Of a DNA stretch of 64,000 nt, positions 24,165-35,606 are shown piece by piece; the stretch's first letter is position 1; each line of letters begins with the position of its first letter. The stretch is taken from positions 3,534,001 through 3,598,000 of the forward strand of contig JAJNNQ010000029.1 of assembly GCA_027886175.1 (NCBI GenBank). The letters are read 5' to 3'. Position numbers and translations under genes: made by a program. This DNA is from Phylloscopus collybita (lineage: Eukaryota > Chordata > Aves > Passeriformes > Phylloscopidae). The notes under the pieces were generated by a model. That model had not been told where the DNA came from, ran no database searches, and saw nothing but the letters and a program-made list of their open reading frames with translations.

Positions 24165-25761
24165 CCAGGTAGAGGAAAGGGATAATCGGATCTATTGGAC
24201 TGTGTGGATCCGATGGCCTGGCACATCTGACCCACAAAAATACACGGCTTTGGTTGACACTGGTGCCCAATGTACCCTGATGCCATCAGGGTATGTAGGA
24301 ACAGAACCCATTTCTATTTCTGGGGTGACAGGAGGGTCCCAGCAGCTGACTGTAGTGGAGGCCGAAGTGAGTTTAACTGGGAATGGGTGGCAGAAACACC
24401 CCATTGTGACTGGCCCAGAGGCCCCGTGCATCCTTGGCATTGACTATCTCAGAAATGGATATTTCAGAGACCCAAAAGGATATCGTTGGGCTTTTGGAGT
24501 AGCTGCTGTAGAGACGGAAGAGATCAAACAACTGAATACCTTGCCTGGTCTCTCAGATGACCCTTCTGCTGTGGGACTGCTGAGAGTTGAAGAACAACAA
24601 GTACCAATTGCCACAGCAACAGTGCACCGTCGGCAATACCGCACTGACAGAGACTCTGTGACCCCGATCCATGAGATGATTCGTAAACTGGAGAGCCAAG
24701 GGGTGGTCAGTAAGGCTCATTCACCTTTCAACAGCCCCATCTGGCCTGTGCGTAAGCCCAGTGGGGAATGGAGACTGACTGTAGATTATCGTGGTCTGAA
24801 TGAGGTCACGCCACCACTGAGTGCTGCTGTGCCAGACATGTTGGAGCTTCAGTACGAGCTGGAGTCCAAGGCAGCAAAGTGGTACGCGACCATCAACATT
24901 GCCAATGCCTTCTTCTCCATTCCTGTGGCAGCAGAGTGCAGACCCCAGTTTGCTTTCACCTGGAGGGGTGTGCAGTACACCTGGAATCGGCTGCCCCAGG
25001 GGTGGAAGCACAGTCCCACCATCTGCCATGGACTGATCCAGGATGCACTGGAAAAGGGTGAGGCTCTGGATCATCTACAGTACATAGATGACATCATTGT
25101 GTGGGGGAACACGGCAATGGAAGTCTTTGAGAAAGGAGAGAAGATCATCCAGATTCTCCTGGAAGCCGGTTTTGCCATCAAGAAGAACAAAGTCAAGGGA
25201 CCTGCCCAAGAGATCCAGTTCCTGGGAGTGAAGTGGCAAGATGGACGGCGTCAGATTCCCACTGAGGTCATCAATAAGATCACTGCCATGTCCCCACCAA
25301 CCAACAAGAAGGAAACACAAGCTTTCCTAGGGGCCATTGGCTTTTGGAGGATGCACATCCCTGAGTACAGTCAGATTGTGAGCCCTCTGTACCTGGTTGC
25401 CCGCAAAAAGAATGATTTTCACTGGGGCCCAGAACAGCAACACGCCTTTGCCCAGATCAAGCAGGAAATCGCACATGCAGTAGCCCTTGGCCCAGTCAGG
25501 ACAGGACCAGAGGTAAAGAACGTGCTCTACTCTGCAGCCGGGAGCCATGGTCTGTCCTGGAGCCTGTGGCAGAAGGTGCCTGGTGAGACTCGAGGCCGGC
25601 CACTGGGATTCTGGAGCCGAAGCTACAGAGGGTCTGAAGCCAATTACACTCCCACAGAGAAGGAAATCTTGGCCGCCTATGAAGGAGTTCAAGCTGCCTC
25701 AGAGGTGATTGGCACTGAAGCACAACTCTTCCTGGCACCCCGACTACCGGTGCTGGGGTAG
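24148..25761 (+). CDS. ERVL Pol, protease and reverse transcriptase part
   Basis: 537 codons in the gag frame. An aspartic protease comes first, with DTGA at 24256-24267 (about codon 37) and a later ILGIDYL block at about 24430. Reverse transcriptase follows: SPFNSPIWPVRKPSGEWR, VDYRGLN, LPQGWKHSP, and the catalytic YIDD at 25081-25092 (about codon 312), then thumb and connection blocks including PLGFWSRSYRGSEANYTPTE. The catalytic motifs of both enzymes are present. The frame ends at TAG 25759-25761, where the second ERVL copy at 63.7 kb has a Trp codon, so this stop is a mutation in this copy. The RNase H and integrase parts lie downstream in broken frames. Confidence 0.9.
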   Translation, partial: RGPASSQVEERDNRIYWTVWIRWPGTSDPQKYTALVDTGAQCTLMPSGYVGTEPISISGVTGGSQQLTVVEAEVSLTGNGWQKHPIVTGPEAPCILGIDYLRNGYFRDPKGYRWAFGVAAVETEEIKQLNTLPGLSDDPSAVGLLRVEEQQVPIATATVHRRQYRTDRDSVTPIHEMIRKLESQGVVSKAHSPFNSPIWPVRKPSGEWRLTVDYRGLNEVTPPLSAAVPDMLELQYELESKAAKWYATINIANAFFSIPVAAECRPQFAFTWRGVQYTWNRLPQGWKHSPTICHGLIQDALEKGEALDHLQYIDDIIVWGNTAMEVFEKGEKIIQILLEAGFAIKKNKVKGPAQEIQFLGVKWQDGRRQIPTEVINKITAMSPPTNKKETQAFLGAIGFWRMHIPEYSQIVSPLYLVARKKNDFHWGPEQQHAFAQIKQEIAHAVALGPVRTGPEVKNVLYSAAGSHGLSWSLWQKVPGETRGRPLGFWSRSYRGSEANYTPTEKEILAAYEGVQAASEVIGTEAQLFLAPRLPVLG

Positions 25762-27335
25762 ATGTTTAAAGGAAAGGTTCCCTCCACCCACCATGCCACC
25801 GATGCCACATGAAGCAAATGGATTGCCCTCATCACTCAGCGTGCCCATATTGGTAACCTGAATCGCCCTGGGATTTTGGAAGTAATCACCAACTGGCCAG
25901 AAGCTGAGAACTTCAGTCTCACTGACGAAGAAGAACAAGAGCAAGTAACCCGGGCTGAAGAAGCTCCACCATACAACCAACTTCCAGCAGAAGAAACACG
26001 CTACGCTCTTTTCACTGCGGTTCCTGTCACATCGTAGGGATGAACTGGAAGTGGAAAGCAGCCGTATGGAGCCCCACAAGACAGGCTGCACACGCCACTG
26101 AAGGAGAAGGTGGGTCAAGCCAGCTTGCTGAACTCAAAGCTGTTCAATTGGCCCTGGACATTGCTGAAAGAGAAAAGTGGCCGAAGCTCTACCTCTACAC
26201 TGATTCATGAATGGTGGCTAATGCTCTGTGGGGCTGGCTGGAAAGGTGGAAAAAAGCCAACTGGCAGCGTAGGGGAAAACCAGTCTGGGCTGCTGATGAG
26301 TGGAAGGACATTGCCATCAAGGTAGGGAAACTACCTGTGAAAGTCCGCCATGTGGATGCCCATGTCCCCAAGAGTCGGGCTAATGAGGAGCACCGGAACA
26401 ACGAGCAAGTAGATCAAGCTGCGAGGATAAAGGTATCCAAGGTAGACTTGGATTGGCAACACAAGGGAGAGTTGTTCCTGGCTCGATGGGCCCATGATGC
26501 TTCAGGTCATCAGGGCAGAGATGCCACCTATAAGTGGGCACGAGACCGAGGGGTGGATCTAACCATGGACAGTATTTCACAGGTTATCCACGACTGTGAG
26601 ACGTGTGCTGCCATCAAGCAGGCCAAGCGGGTGAAGCCCCTCTGGTATGGAGGGCGGTGGTCTAAGTACAAGTATGGGGAGGCCTGGCAGATTGACTACA
26701 TCACCCTGCCCCAAACCCGCCAAGGCAAGCGCTACGTGCTGACCATGGTGGAAGCCACCAGTGGGTGGCTGGAGACCTATCCTGTGCCTCATGCCACCGC
26801 CCGGAACACCATCCTGGGCCTGGAAAAACAAGTCCTGTGGAGACATGGCACCCCTGAGAGAATCGAGTCGGACAACGGGACTCATTTCAAAAACAGCCTC
26901 ATAAACACCTGGGCTAAGGAACACGGCATTGAATGGATATATCACATCCCTTATCATGCACCAGCTGCCGGGAAAGTTGAACGGTGCAATGGACTGCTTA
27001 AGACCACCCTGAAAGCACTTGGCGGGGGGACCTTCAAAAATTAGGAAGTGAACTTAGCAAAGGCCACCTGGATGGTCAACACCTGAGGCTCCATCAATCG
27101 AGCTGGTCCTGCCCAGTCTACCCCTTTGCACACAGTGGATGGAGACAAAGTCCCTGTAGTACATATGAGAGGTATCTTAAGAAAGACTGTTTGGGTAAAC
27201 CCCACCTTGGGCAAAGGTGAACCCACCCGTGGGATTGTTTTTGCTCAAGGACCTGGTAACACTTGGTGGGTAATGCAGAAAGATGGGAAAACCAGTTGTG
27301 TACCACAGGAAAACCTAATCCTAAGTGAGAACTGA
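25762..27335 (+). pseudogene. ERVL Pol, RNase H and integrase part, broken
   Basis: The frame continues after 25761 to a second stop (TGA 25810), then shifts at 26017-26018, where two bases stand in place of the codon for the first RNase H catalytic residue. RNase H continues in frame 3 (MNWKWKAAVWSP, AELKAVQLALDIA, YTDS) to TGA 26208. Integrase follows: an HX4H...CX2C zinc-binding domain, then D at 26694, D at 26871 and E at 26979, with exactly 35 residues between the second D and E as in retroviral integrases. Further stops are at TAG 27042 and TGA 27084. The C-terminal DNA-binding part runs 27126-27335 with GDKVPVVHMRG and TWWVMQKDG. All five stops are single-base changes or likely such when compared with the 62-64 kb copy. 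No dUTPase and no env are seen. Confidence 0.9.
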
Positions 27336-27400
27336 GTGTGAGGGTTCATTCTGTATAGTGGAGTTTATTAATTTAGGTATGATACAGATGGTAATAGAAT

Positions 27401-27410
27401 AAGGGGTGGA
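27401..27410 (+). other. Polypurine tract of ERVL provirus
   Basis: AAGGGGTGGA lies just before the 3' LTR start at 27414. It is the usual plus-strand primer position. A second purine-rich run precedes it. Confidence 0.65.
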
Positions 27411-27413
27411 TAA

Positions 27414-28067
27414 TGTCCTGGGTTGTGGAGCCGGGTTTTGTATATTCTATTTACATCTGTTTTGGGGCCTGATGACCCACCTTGATAGGCCATTGTTACC
27501 TTCCCCAGCCTGTGCGGTGCATTTGCATTTCTATACATCTCATGCCCTGGCGGTGGGGGGTGGCCGGGGGTTGGCGGTTCTGCCCTGCTGCAGGAGCTGG
27601 GTGCTCTGCGCTTCCTTCGCTGCGGGGTGGCAAGAGCTTCTTCGTCTCCTGTGCTCGCCATTCCTGTCTCCCTCCTCGCCGCCCCTGAACCGGTTTTCTT
27701 CGCAGAATCATCTCTGCTCCAACAGGATCACGTCTGCCACTTCAGAAGTGTTTGGACTGTTTACGTTTGGACTGTTATCAACATCCTGAATCACAGGGTC
27801 AGATTGAAACTCTGACTCTGTCAGGGTTTTCTTCTAAAATTATTGTTTATTTGTTTATTTGTTTGTTTGGTTGGGTGGTTTTGTTTCCTATCATATTTGT
27901 ATTGTTAATACCTCCTAGTAAAGAACTGTTATTCCTATTCCCAACATCTTTGCCTGAGAGCCCTTGATTGCAAAATTTTAATTCGTCGGGGTGTGAGGGG
28001 TTGGCATTCTCCATCCTAGGGGAACCTCAGTTTCCCTAGCAGATATCTGTCTTTCCAAACCAAGACA
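27414..28067 (+). repeat. 3' LTR of ERVL provirus
   Basis: Near-identical to 21632-22299, with TG...CA ends. Lacks the longer G tract of the 5' LTR. About a dozen scattered substitutions separate the two. Confidence 0.93.
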
Positions 28068-28083
28068 ATAAGCTAAATGATTT

Positions 28084-30240
28084 AAAATAGAATCATGCCA
28101 CATCTCAAGTTGTAAGGAATCCTTAAGTATCACTAAGTCCAACACACTATTCCTCACACCGCTACCTAAAAGTATATTGTATTACCAAGAACATTGTCCA
28201 GACTCTCCTTGAACTCTGATAGGCTTGGTGCCATGACCTCTTTCCTGGAGAACTTGCTCCTACCTCTTCTTCAGGCAAAGAATCTCTCCCTAATGTCCAG
28301 TCTAAACTTCCCCTGATAACAACATTTTTCTATTCTGTCTTGATTTATTGCTGGTACCTGGAGAGAAGAAATCGTCTGTTCTTATTCTACTGCCCCCCTG
28401 ACGAAGCTGTAGACTGTAATGGGATCACGCCTCAGCCTTCTCCAAACTGAACAATCCAAGTAACTTCAGCTGCTCCTCATAAGTCTTACCTCTAGACCTC
28501 TGCAGTATCTCGGTCGTTTGGACATAGTTGTATTTTCTTATGTAGTGACACTCAGAACTAACCCCAGCACTGGAGGTGAGGCTGCCCCAGCTCAGAGCAG
28601 AGCGGGACAATCCCCTCCCTTGCCCGGCTGGTGATGCTGTGCCTGATGCACCCCAGGACAGGGTTGCCCTCCTGGCTGCCAGGGGACCCAGGATCTCATT
28701 CCCTGGGGCTGCCTCTAGCCCCCAGTTTGTAAATATACTAAGGGTTCCCCCCAGCCCAGGTGAGGAATCCAACACTTGTTAAATTGCATTCAGTTAATGA
28801 TTACACAGATCTTTTTTTCTATGCAGTTCTCTGTCTGCTCTCAGTGAGTCTACAGCTCCTCCTAATTTAGTATCACTGGCAATCTTACTTAATTCAACTC
28901 CTCCATCCAGATCATCTAAAAAAACTCTGGGGAGCACTGCCCTTAAACTTGAGCTTCGGGGAACTCCACTGGTGACTTGGCCATGAGCCTGTTGAAACCT
29001 CCTTCACTGTAGCACTTTCAACCAGACCCACTCACCAATTGTTCTCATATCCTGTTAAGGACTTGTCTAGTTTATGTGCTTTGTGAGACAGTATTAAAAT
29101 CTTTGCTGAAATCCCAAACCACCAACATACCAGCTTCCCTTGGCCAGCTAGATGGGTGGCCTAGTCACAAAGAAATTGACTTGGTTAAGGAAGACTTTCC
29201 CTTTGTGAACGTTTGTGGGCTATGACCACTGAAGACTGCATTGCCTCTCAAATGTGTGTCTATAAATCCCAAGAAAACCTTCCCCATAATTTTGCCAGGC
29301 AATAAAGTGAAATTGACATGACCATGTTTACCAGGGCCTTCCTTCTTATACTTATACTTTCTTCTTGAAAACTGGGACACTTTATAGAATCATAGAACTG
29401 TAGAACCGTTTGGGTTGAAAGGACCCTAAGATCATCTAATCTGAAATCTCTTCCATGGACAGGAGCATCTTCCACTCAGGCAGGCTGCTCAAAGCCCCAT
29501 CTAGCCTGACTTAAAACACTTCCACAGATGAGGCATCCACTACTTCTCTGAGTGACATGTTCCAGTGTTTCACCACCACCACAACTATTTCACATTTGCC
29601 AGCTGGCTCTTCAGACTGTTGAAAAGTAGTGGAGAGGGGTTTTGTGATGACATCAGCCAGATCTTTCAGTATCCTAGGATGAGATCCATCAAGCTCCATA
29701 GACAAACATGCATCCAACTGGACCAGCAAGTCACAAAAAAGTTCAGAGTTAGCTGGAAGTTTGTATATTTCCTCCAGTTGTTATCTTCCATCTCTCCAGG
29801 CTCTGGGATCCAATGATGATTGCTATTGAAGAGGGGGGCAAAGAAGGCGTTAAACCTCTCTGCTTTGTCCACATCCCAATTTGTGAGGTGACCAGCCTCA
29901 TCAAGAAATGGGTGAGTGTTATCCCTCCTTCTCTCACTGTTAACATATATTAAAAAGCTATTTTTGTTGTCCTTCACAGTGCCAGCCAGCTGGAACTCTA
30001 ATTGAGCTTTGGCCACATGCATTGTCTCCCTGCAGTGGCAAACAACATCTCAGTAGTCCTCTCATGTTGCCTGTCCTGGTGTCTAGTGTCCATACACTTT
30101 GATTTTCCTCCTAAGTTCTAGAAGATCCCTCCTGGCCTAAGCCAGCTGCATGACTCACTTGCTTGACTTCCAACAGTTTGGAATTGTCTGCTTCTGCACT
30201 CTCAAGACAAGGCTCTTAAAATTCAGCAGCACTCATGTAC
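28084..30240 (-). mobile_element. Old CR1 LINE, minus strand, split by a younger CR1
   Basis: The left edge (28084) matches a degraded CR1 3' end, including GAATCAT and AGTCCAAC. Further right come the RT C-terminal part (GKTYEEQLKLLGLFSLEKAE in the minus reading at 28425-28500), then the blocks upstream of it up to about 29378. After the nested insertion the same element resumes at about 29588 with TCACATTTGCCAGC and continues through the endonuclease-RT linker to about 30240. It has many stops and indels and is more diverged than the copies at 12.7 and 47.3 kb. Confidence 0.75.
29379..29587 (-). mobile_element. CR1 3' end nested in older CR1
   Basis: A typical CR1 tail (ATAGAATCATAGAACTGTAG, then GGTTGAAAGGACCCTAAGAT in the plus reading) sits inside the older CR1, which resumes after it. 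It contains only about 200 bp of 3' UTR and the last RT codons, a severely 5'-truncated insertion. Confidence 0.75.
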
Positions 30241-33238
30241 TCCAACACTTTCAAACTTTGTTAGTTGTGTGGTGCATTTTGTGTATCCTTTGGCAGGACA
30301 GGAAGAGTGTTTTGAACTAATGTGGATTTTTATACCCCCTATGCCTGTACACTAGCTGGATTTGTCAGATGTAGGTGGAGTTTCCATTACCATGGCTTGC
30401 AATATGTGTGGATCCCTTACACCATGCTCTGACAATTACAGTGGTGTTTGTGTTAACAGTAAAGTTCCTGTTGGTGTTATCTGTGTCCAAGAGTGTCCAA
30501 TCAAACCTAACTGGCTGCTGGATGGCATTTCATAGAGGCTGTTGCCAGGAGCAGCCCGGTGGTGGTAGCCAGGACAAGACACTACAGCAGACCTTCCAGC
30601 TAAATTTTCTGAGCTTGAGCTTGGTAATGTCATGGACAAGGTGAAATCAGCTGCAACAGGTCTTGCTTCTTAGAGAATAGTGTGAAATATTTGTCCTTCA
30701 CCAAGGCATTGTCTTCTCCAGACTTGGTTAATTTGATTCTCCTGTGGGGTCACCTGTCACAGATACAGACCTTAGGTAGAGCTCCTCAAGTTGAGCATTT
30801 TTCTCTCCTCACATAAAATTCTCCTGAGTACATAAAAATACCCTTTTGCCATGCTTCCATATACACAATTACCTAGTAATTAGTAAAAGACTGGTTTTCT
30901 CATGCTGGCCTTCAAATTGAGTGGGTAATTCACTCTCCTTCTTTTACAAAGAGGAGTATTTTCTCAGCTTCAAGTCAGACTCCAGACTGTGATTCATGTA
31001 GGGTTTTCACAGGAAGCCAGTGAGAAAAGAAGTATCCTAGAGTCGCTGTAAATACATTTCCCAGATGTCTTACACTTCAGTTGGGATTTGTACAGATGGC
31101 CTTTGAGACTAAACGAACCCCACTAATCTGCAGTGCAAAGCTGCCTCTATTGCATTTTCTGTTTGTTACCATAAACAATAGGATGACAATTTGATTACAT
31201 TTATGATGTTTAAGAAGCCAGGACTTTCCTTCTCCAACTAGAAGAAGAGAAATCACTTGCTTTAAAACGAAAGAGCCTGAAAGTTCATTTTTAAGCCTTA
31301 ATCAATAGTTCTTAATGAATGTTTTATTTTAGAGATTAGAGAAAATTATCTCAGACTAAAGGTATGTGGTTATACACTACCATGAAAAAGTGGTATTCTA
31401 CACTAGCACACCATTTAAGGACTGCAGTCAAAACCAAAAAGAGTAAATGTCACCAAGCCATAATTTCTGTTCACAACTGCAGACTGATAGAAATGCGTGA
31501 CTTTCTTGTCCAAGTAAGAGTCAGCCTTTCCCCAGAGGATACAGCAAATCCAAGTAGTGAGACCCCTACAGCATGTAATTTGAGTAAGCAGTAATGAACT
31601 TAAAAAGAAATATAATTCAAATAATGTCTGCAGTGTATTTTAAAATTGGAGTCTACCTTCACTGCAGTTTCAGAGCTCCCAACGAAGTCTCTAAAGTGGG
31701 CAGTAAGTAACAGAGGTATGGAGCTTGATCTTCAAGTGACTGCTACAGAAGGGGCAAAACCTCAAACTAAACTCACAGTGAAACGGGTATGTTCAGCAGG
31801 ATTTTTTCTGGAGAATGAATAAAGGATGTCATTTTGTACTGATTTTAAGTGGTTAATCATAATAATTCTTTTGAATAATCCTTCTGCTTATTCATCAGAT
31901 TAATCATTTTTGACAAAAATAATTTGTTCTGCTGGAATCAAAACAAAAATTCTCAACAGGAGAGGTAAGCCTGTGTCCATTATTAGCTTGCTCCAGACAA
32001 CCCCATCAATTTTATTTAGTATTTGCTGCCTCATGTCAAAATTTCTTCATGTCTGTGAAAAGAGAGGCAAGGCTTGGAATGGTTGGAGGAGAGTTTGGAG
32101 ATGATAATCTTTATGAAGATTCTTGAACCTTTTCCACTTAATAAATCCAGCAGTGTCATCTCGTAATGTCCTTTATGTCTTTCAGGGTTTATCAAGAGAC
32201 CTTACTGTTCATGAGGGATGAGCTCTTCCCTAGCATCCTAAAACTATACATTAAAAACTATATATTAAAAAGCAGTTAAATTATAATTTAATTCCCAGAG
32301 CAGGTAAGAATTTATTTGGTTATACCAGTGACACTTGTCTACTGATTTCCTCTTTTAATTTAACTCACAACCTACTCTTTACTTCAGAACTCATAAATGA
32401 GTGTTCAGCAGGCTGATACTTATTTTATTAAGGAAAATAAGTTAGTTTCAATTGTGATAAAACTTCATATCTCAGAAAAAAGGCTCCCTTACAATAAAAT
32501 CCTTAAAAAAACATGATTTTTTAAGACAATGGCAACTAAGCCTTTTTTGTATTGACAAGAGTAAAGAGGAGAAAAGAATGTGCAAAGGCGCATTAAGCTT
32601 ATTTTGGTTTCTTCAACTTCTGGATCACAGCTGGCTACAGGCTTAGGTAGGGAGAGGTATCAGTCCTTCATGGGTATCTCAGCAAATATAGACTTACAAA
32701 TCTTAATGAAAAAAATATATAAAGGACTGTAAGACAAAAAAAACCCATCTGAAGGTTTCCTGGAAACTATGAGACAATGCTGTTGCTTCTTCAGGCAAAA
32801 GCAAAGAAGGCCAATTCTTTATTGTATATTTTTGCATATATTTTCATTTGAATCCCAAGTATCTAACTATTGCAAATCTACCTGTTTGTAGCGCCCTGAT
32901 GTTAATTTCCAGAGATACTATTTTTTTTTGTTTCTATGACTTATTTCCAAGCAAAAAGAAGCAGGATCAAAATCATTACCTCCATGCACAAATAATTGCC
33001 TCTGTTTTATACTTCAACTCTCTTTGAAGGTTAATAAATTATTTCCAATTATTTCCATTTATTATTTCCAAGCTTGTCTATTTTAAAGATAATGAAATAT
33101 ATGTTAAGAAGTTACTTAGGATTATGCCAACAGATAGTGTCTGCCAGATCTAGTTATGCAAGCTAAAGATGACTTCTCTTATTTTTCCTTCTGTTTTATT
33201 CTAACAGGTTTTACCAGAATTTATGAAACCTGGTAAAT
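30241..33238. other. Non-coding stretch, no gene recognised
   Basis: AT-rich, with only short open frames (up to 89 codons) lacking domains. No repeat family recognised. Confidence 0.5.
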
Positions 33239-33816
33239 GTCAGCAGCCAAGCCATCAGCACCACTCATTCATTTCCCCACCAGCAGGGTCAGGGAGAGAA
33301 CTTAAAGGGTAAAAGCCTTCATGGGCTGAGATAAATGCAGTTTAATAGGGAAAGCAAAAGCCACACACACAAGCAAAGCAAAACAAGGAATTAATTACTG
33401 TTTCCCATGGGCAGGCAGGTGTTCAGCCATCTTCAGGAGAGCAGGGCCTCATCACGCACAACAGTGACTTAGTAAAATGAACGCCATCACTCCAAATGTT
33501 CCCCCTTCCTTCTTCATTCCCTCAGCTTTATATCCTGAGCACAATGTCTTACAGTCTGGAATATCCCTCTGGTCAGTTTGGCTCACCTGTCCTGGCTGCG
33601 TCTCCTCCCAGCTTCCTGTGCCCTCCCACAACTTCCTCACCATCGTGGTACCACAAAAATCAGAAAAGGCCTTGGCTCTGTGCAAGACCTGTCCTGCTCA
33701 GCAACAACAAAAACATCTCTCCATTATCCGCGCTGTATTCAGCACAAATCCAAAACCCCATACCAGCCCCACACAAGCCACTAAGAAGGTTAACACTACC
33801 CCAGCCCAAAACAGCA
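33239..33816 (-). mobile_element. Solo LTR, common avian ERVL-type family, minus strand
   Basis: On the minus strand it runs from TGCTGTTTTGGG (33816) to GCTGACA (33239). In order: an ERVL-type U3 with TTTTGGATTTGTGCTGAA, a GATATAAAGC TATA-like box (about 33530), GAGTGATGGCGTTC, then CTATTAAACTGCATTTATCTC near the R-U5 part. I recognise this from memory as a family widespread in songbird genomes. No internal sequence flanks it. No clear target-site duplication was found, so the ends may be off by some bases. Confidence 0.75.
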
Positions 33817-35034
33817 TAGATCCTTAGTCTGTTCTAGACAAAACCAGGCAGATGACCACCACCAGTTTATGAAAACCTGGCCAAAAGGTGGTATTGGAGA
33901 ATTTGAGATTATTATCATCAGTTACAACTGTTGTTTTTTGTTGTTTTGAATGAGTGTTCAACCAGGAAATGAGAAAAAGAGAAGGTTTAATGTGTTTAAA
34001 GAAAAATGTCATGAACACAAAATCCCATAATGATGCATTTTCTGTCCTGCAAAAGACATGCATTGCTTACAGAAATTGATAGTTCCTGTGTTATTGCCAT
34101 GCCATGTAAAAAAGACAGGCATTACAGTATCTCAGCCAACACAAAGCATCATAAATTGTGTCTATAACTTGGGTTGTCGCAGTAATTTTTTTTGACGTGA
34201 CATCAACATAAATAATATCTAATAGAGCAATCTTCCTGAGTGGCGTTAAACTCTTGTCCTTACTGCACAGTGTATAAATAGTCACAAATTTTTTACTCAT
34301 AGTTTAGGTATCTTTTTGCTTAATACCCAAAGCCAATGATCATTGCCTTCCATTTTCTATTTTTTTTTAAATTTTATTTCAAGGTTTTAAAATATCTTAC
34401 AAAATATATACTAACTGTGTCAGTTGAGTTTTTTATTTATTCACACGTTGAGGGCTGTGATTTTTTTTTGCTATTTAACTATTGTAGTTTCAGCTAGCTC
34501 ATATCAGTTGTTGCTGGTCCCTTGTGGAAGGGAGCAACACAGCAATATTTCTGACAAGAATACTTAAAATTCCAACTTTAAATGTTTTTATCTCCATGGG
34601 TAGTTATGAATGGGACTTTTAAAGTTATTCTTTTGGATTAATGTAAGTTAATTGAGTGAGTGATAATAGTAGGTAATAGAGATGAAGGGGAGACAATATA
34701 GACCTAGAGGAGGAGTTGCATGGGTTTATATTTAACCATTTATTTCAGTACTGTAGAACTATATAGCTATTTTCAGAACATTTTCTCCTTCTTCTTAGAA
34801 TTGAAAACTCTGTATTAGGTCAACCTGCAAAAAGGAACAGTCAATCTGCAGTTTAGGAATATTGCCTAGAGCATGCAGGGTTGGTGCTATTCCTGACTAT
34901 GAGCCACACCTTAGAGTTGGCTTGTAAAGTTGCAGCTGGCAAGAGGTGACAGATACTCTATAGCTACTTTATCAGTGCAAAAGTAAACCATGACAAAAAA
35001 AATCTGGGTAAAGTCCTGTGAAACTTGCTTTGGC

Positions 35035-35100
35035 CAGGCTAGACTGAATGATCTCCAAAGACCCCTTAACCTGAATGATTCTGTGATGCTGTGAATGTGC
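35035..35100 (+). mobile_element. CR1 tail remnant, plus strand
   Basis: GGCCAGGCTAGACTGAATGA, then CCTGAATGATTCTGTGATGC, matches the last 65 bp of CR1 with its terminal short repeats. The rest of the element is missing. Confidence 0.7.
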
Positions 35101-35144
35101 AAATCAAATAGCAGTAGCCTTTCTCAAAACTATTCTATACAATT

Positions 35145-35606
35145 TTACAGCAAAGCATTCTTCATTCCAAACTGCTTTTGCCAGCAGGGAGGTTTTGTTC
35201 TTTGAAAACTTTTTGTGTTTGAAGTTGCCTTTTTAGCTAAATTCAACTTTTTGCTTTTGCAAATTGCATTCCTTGTGGACATCACAGTAACCATTTTGAG
35301 GGGTGGAACATTCTTAAAAGCATCCTCAAAAGTGTTTCTAATTAGAGCAGGCAGCATGTGTGTTACGATCTCACTGAAATTTAAATGTAAATAATCAACA
35401 GAAGAGTTCAGAAAGTGAAAGTTAAAACCATATTTAGGTGTTATGTTTGGATTACAGTTTAGGAAGGCAAAGGGAAACAGCATCATTGGTCCCCCTTTGA
35501 GTCTGAGGAGCTTCAGTCTTGTAGGGTAAAGAGTTTGTGCAGTCCTAATACCTGAATGGTAGTCACAAACTAGAAGTCCAGAAAATGTTTGAAGGAACTT
35601 CTGCAA
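35145..35606 (-). other. Unrecognised 153-codon open frame
   Basis: Open over 153 codons on the minus strand but with no ATG at its start (first codon TTG). The product is rich in Lys, Asn and Phe and matches no family I know. In a window of this size and base composition, one such frame is expected by chance or nearly so. Recorded because it is the longest non-repeat frame. Confidence 0.15.

Larger units (their letters stand above)
21632..28067 (+). mobile_element. ERVL-type (class III) endogenous retrovirus, nearly full length
   Basis: A 6.4-kb provirus in the order 5' LTR, Lys-type PBS, leader open frame, gag, pro-pol, PPT, 3' LTR, without env. Gag has the ERVL-type conserved blocks and no CCHC zinc knuckle; pol is in the order protease, RT, RNase H, integrase. 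The two LTRs (668 and 654 bp) differ at roughly 14 sites plus a G-tract length change, about 2% by eye, so the insertion is fairly young. Pol is broken by stops at 25759, 25810, 26208, 27042 and 27084 and by a frame break at 26017. The flanks (TGTAA left, ATAAG right) do not form a convincing target-site duplication. The element abuts the 3' end of an old CR1 on its right. Confidence 0.93.

Noticed and set aside
30375..30644. 89-codon open frame after the CR1
   Set aside because: No domain recognised and no support for an exon.
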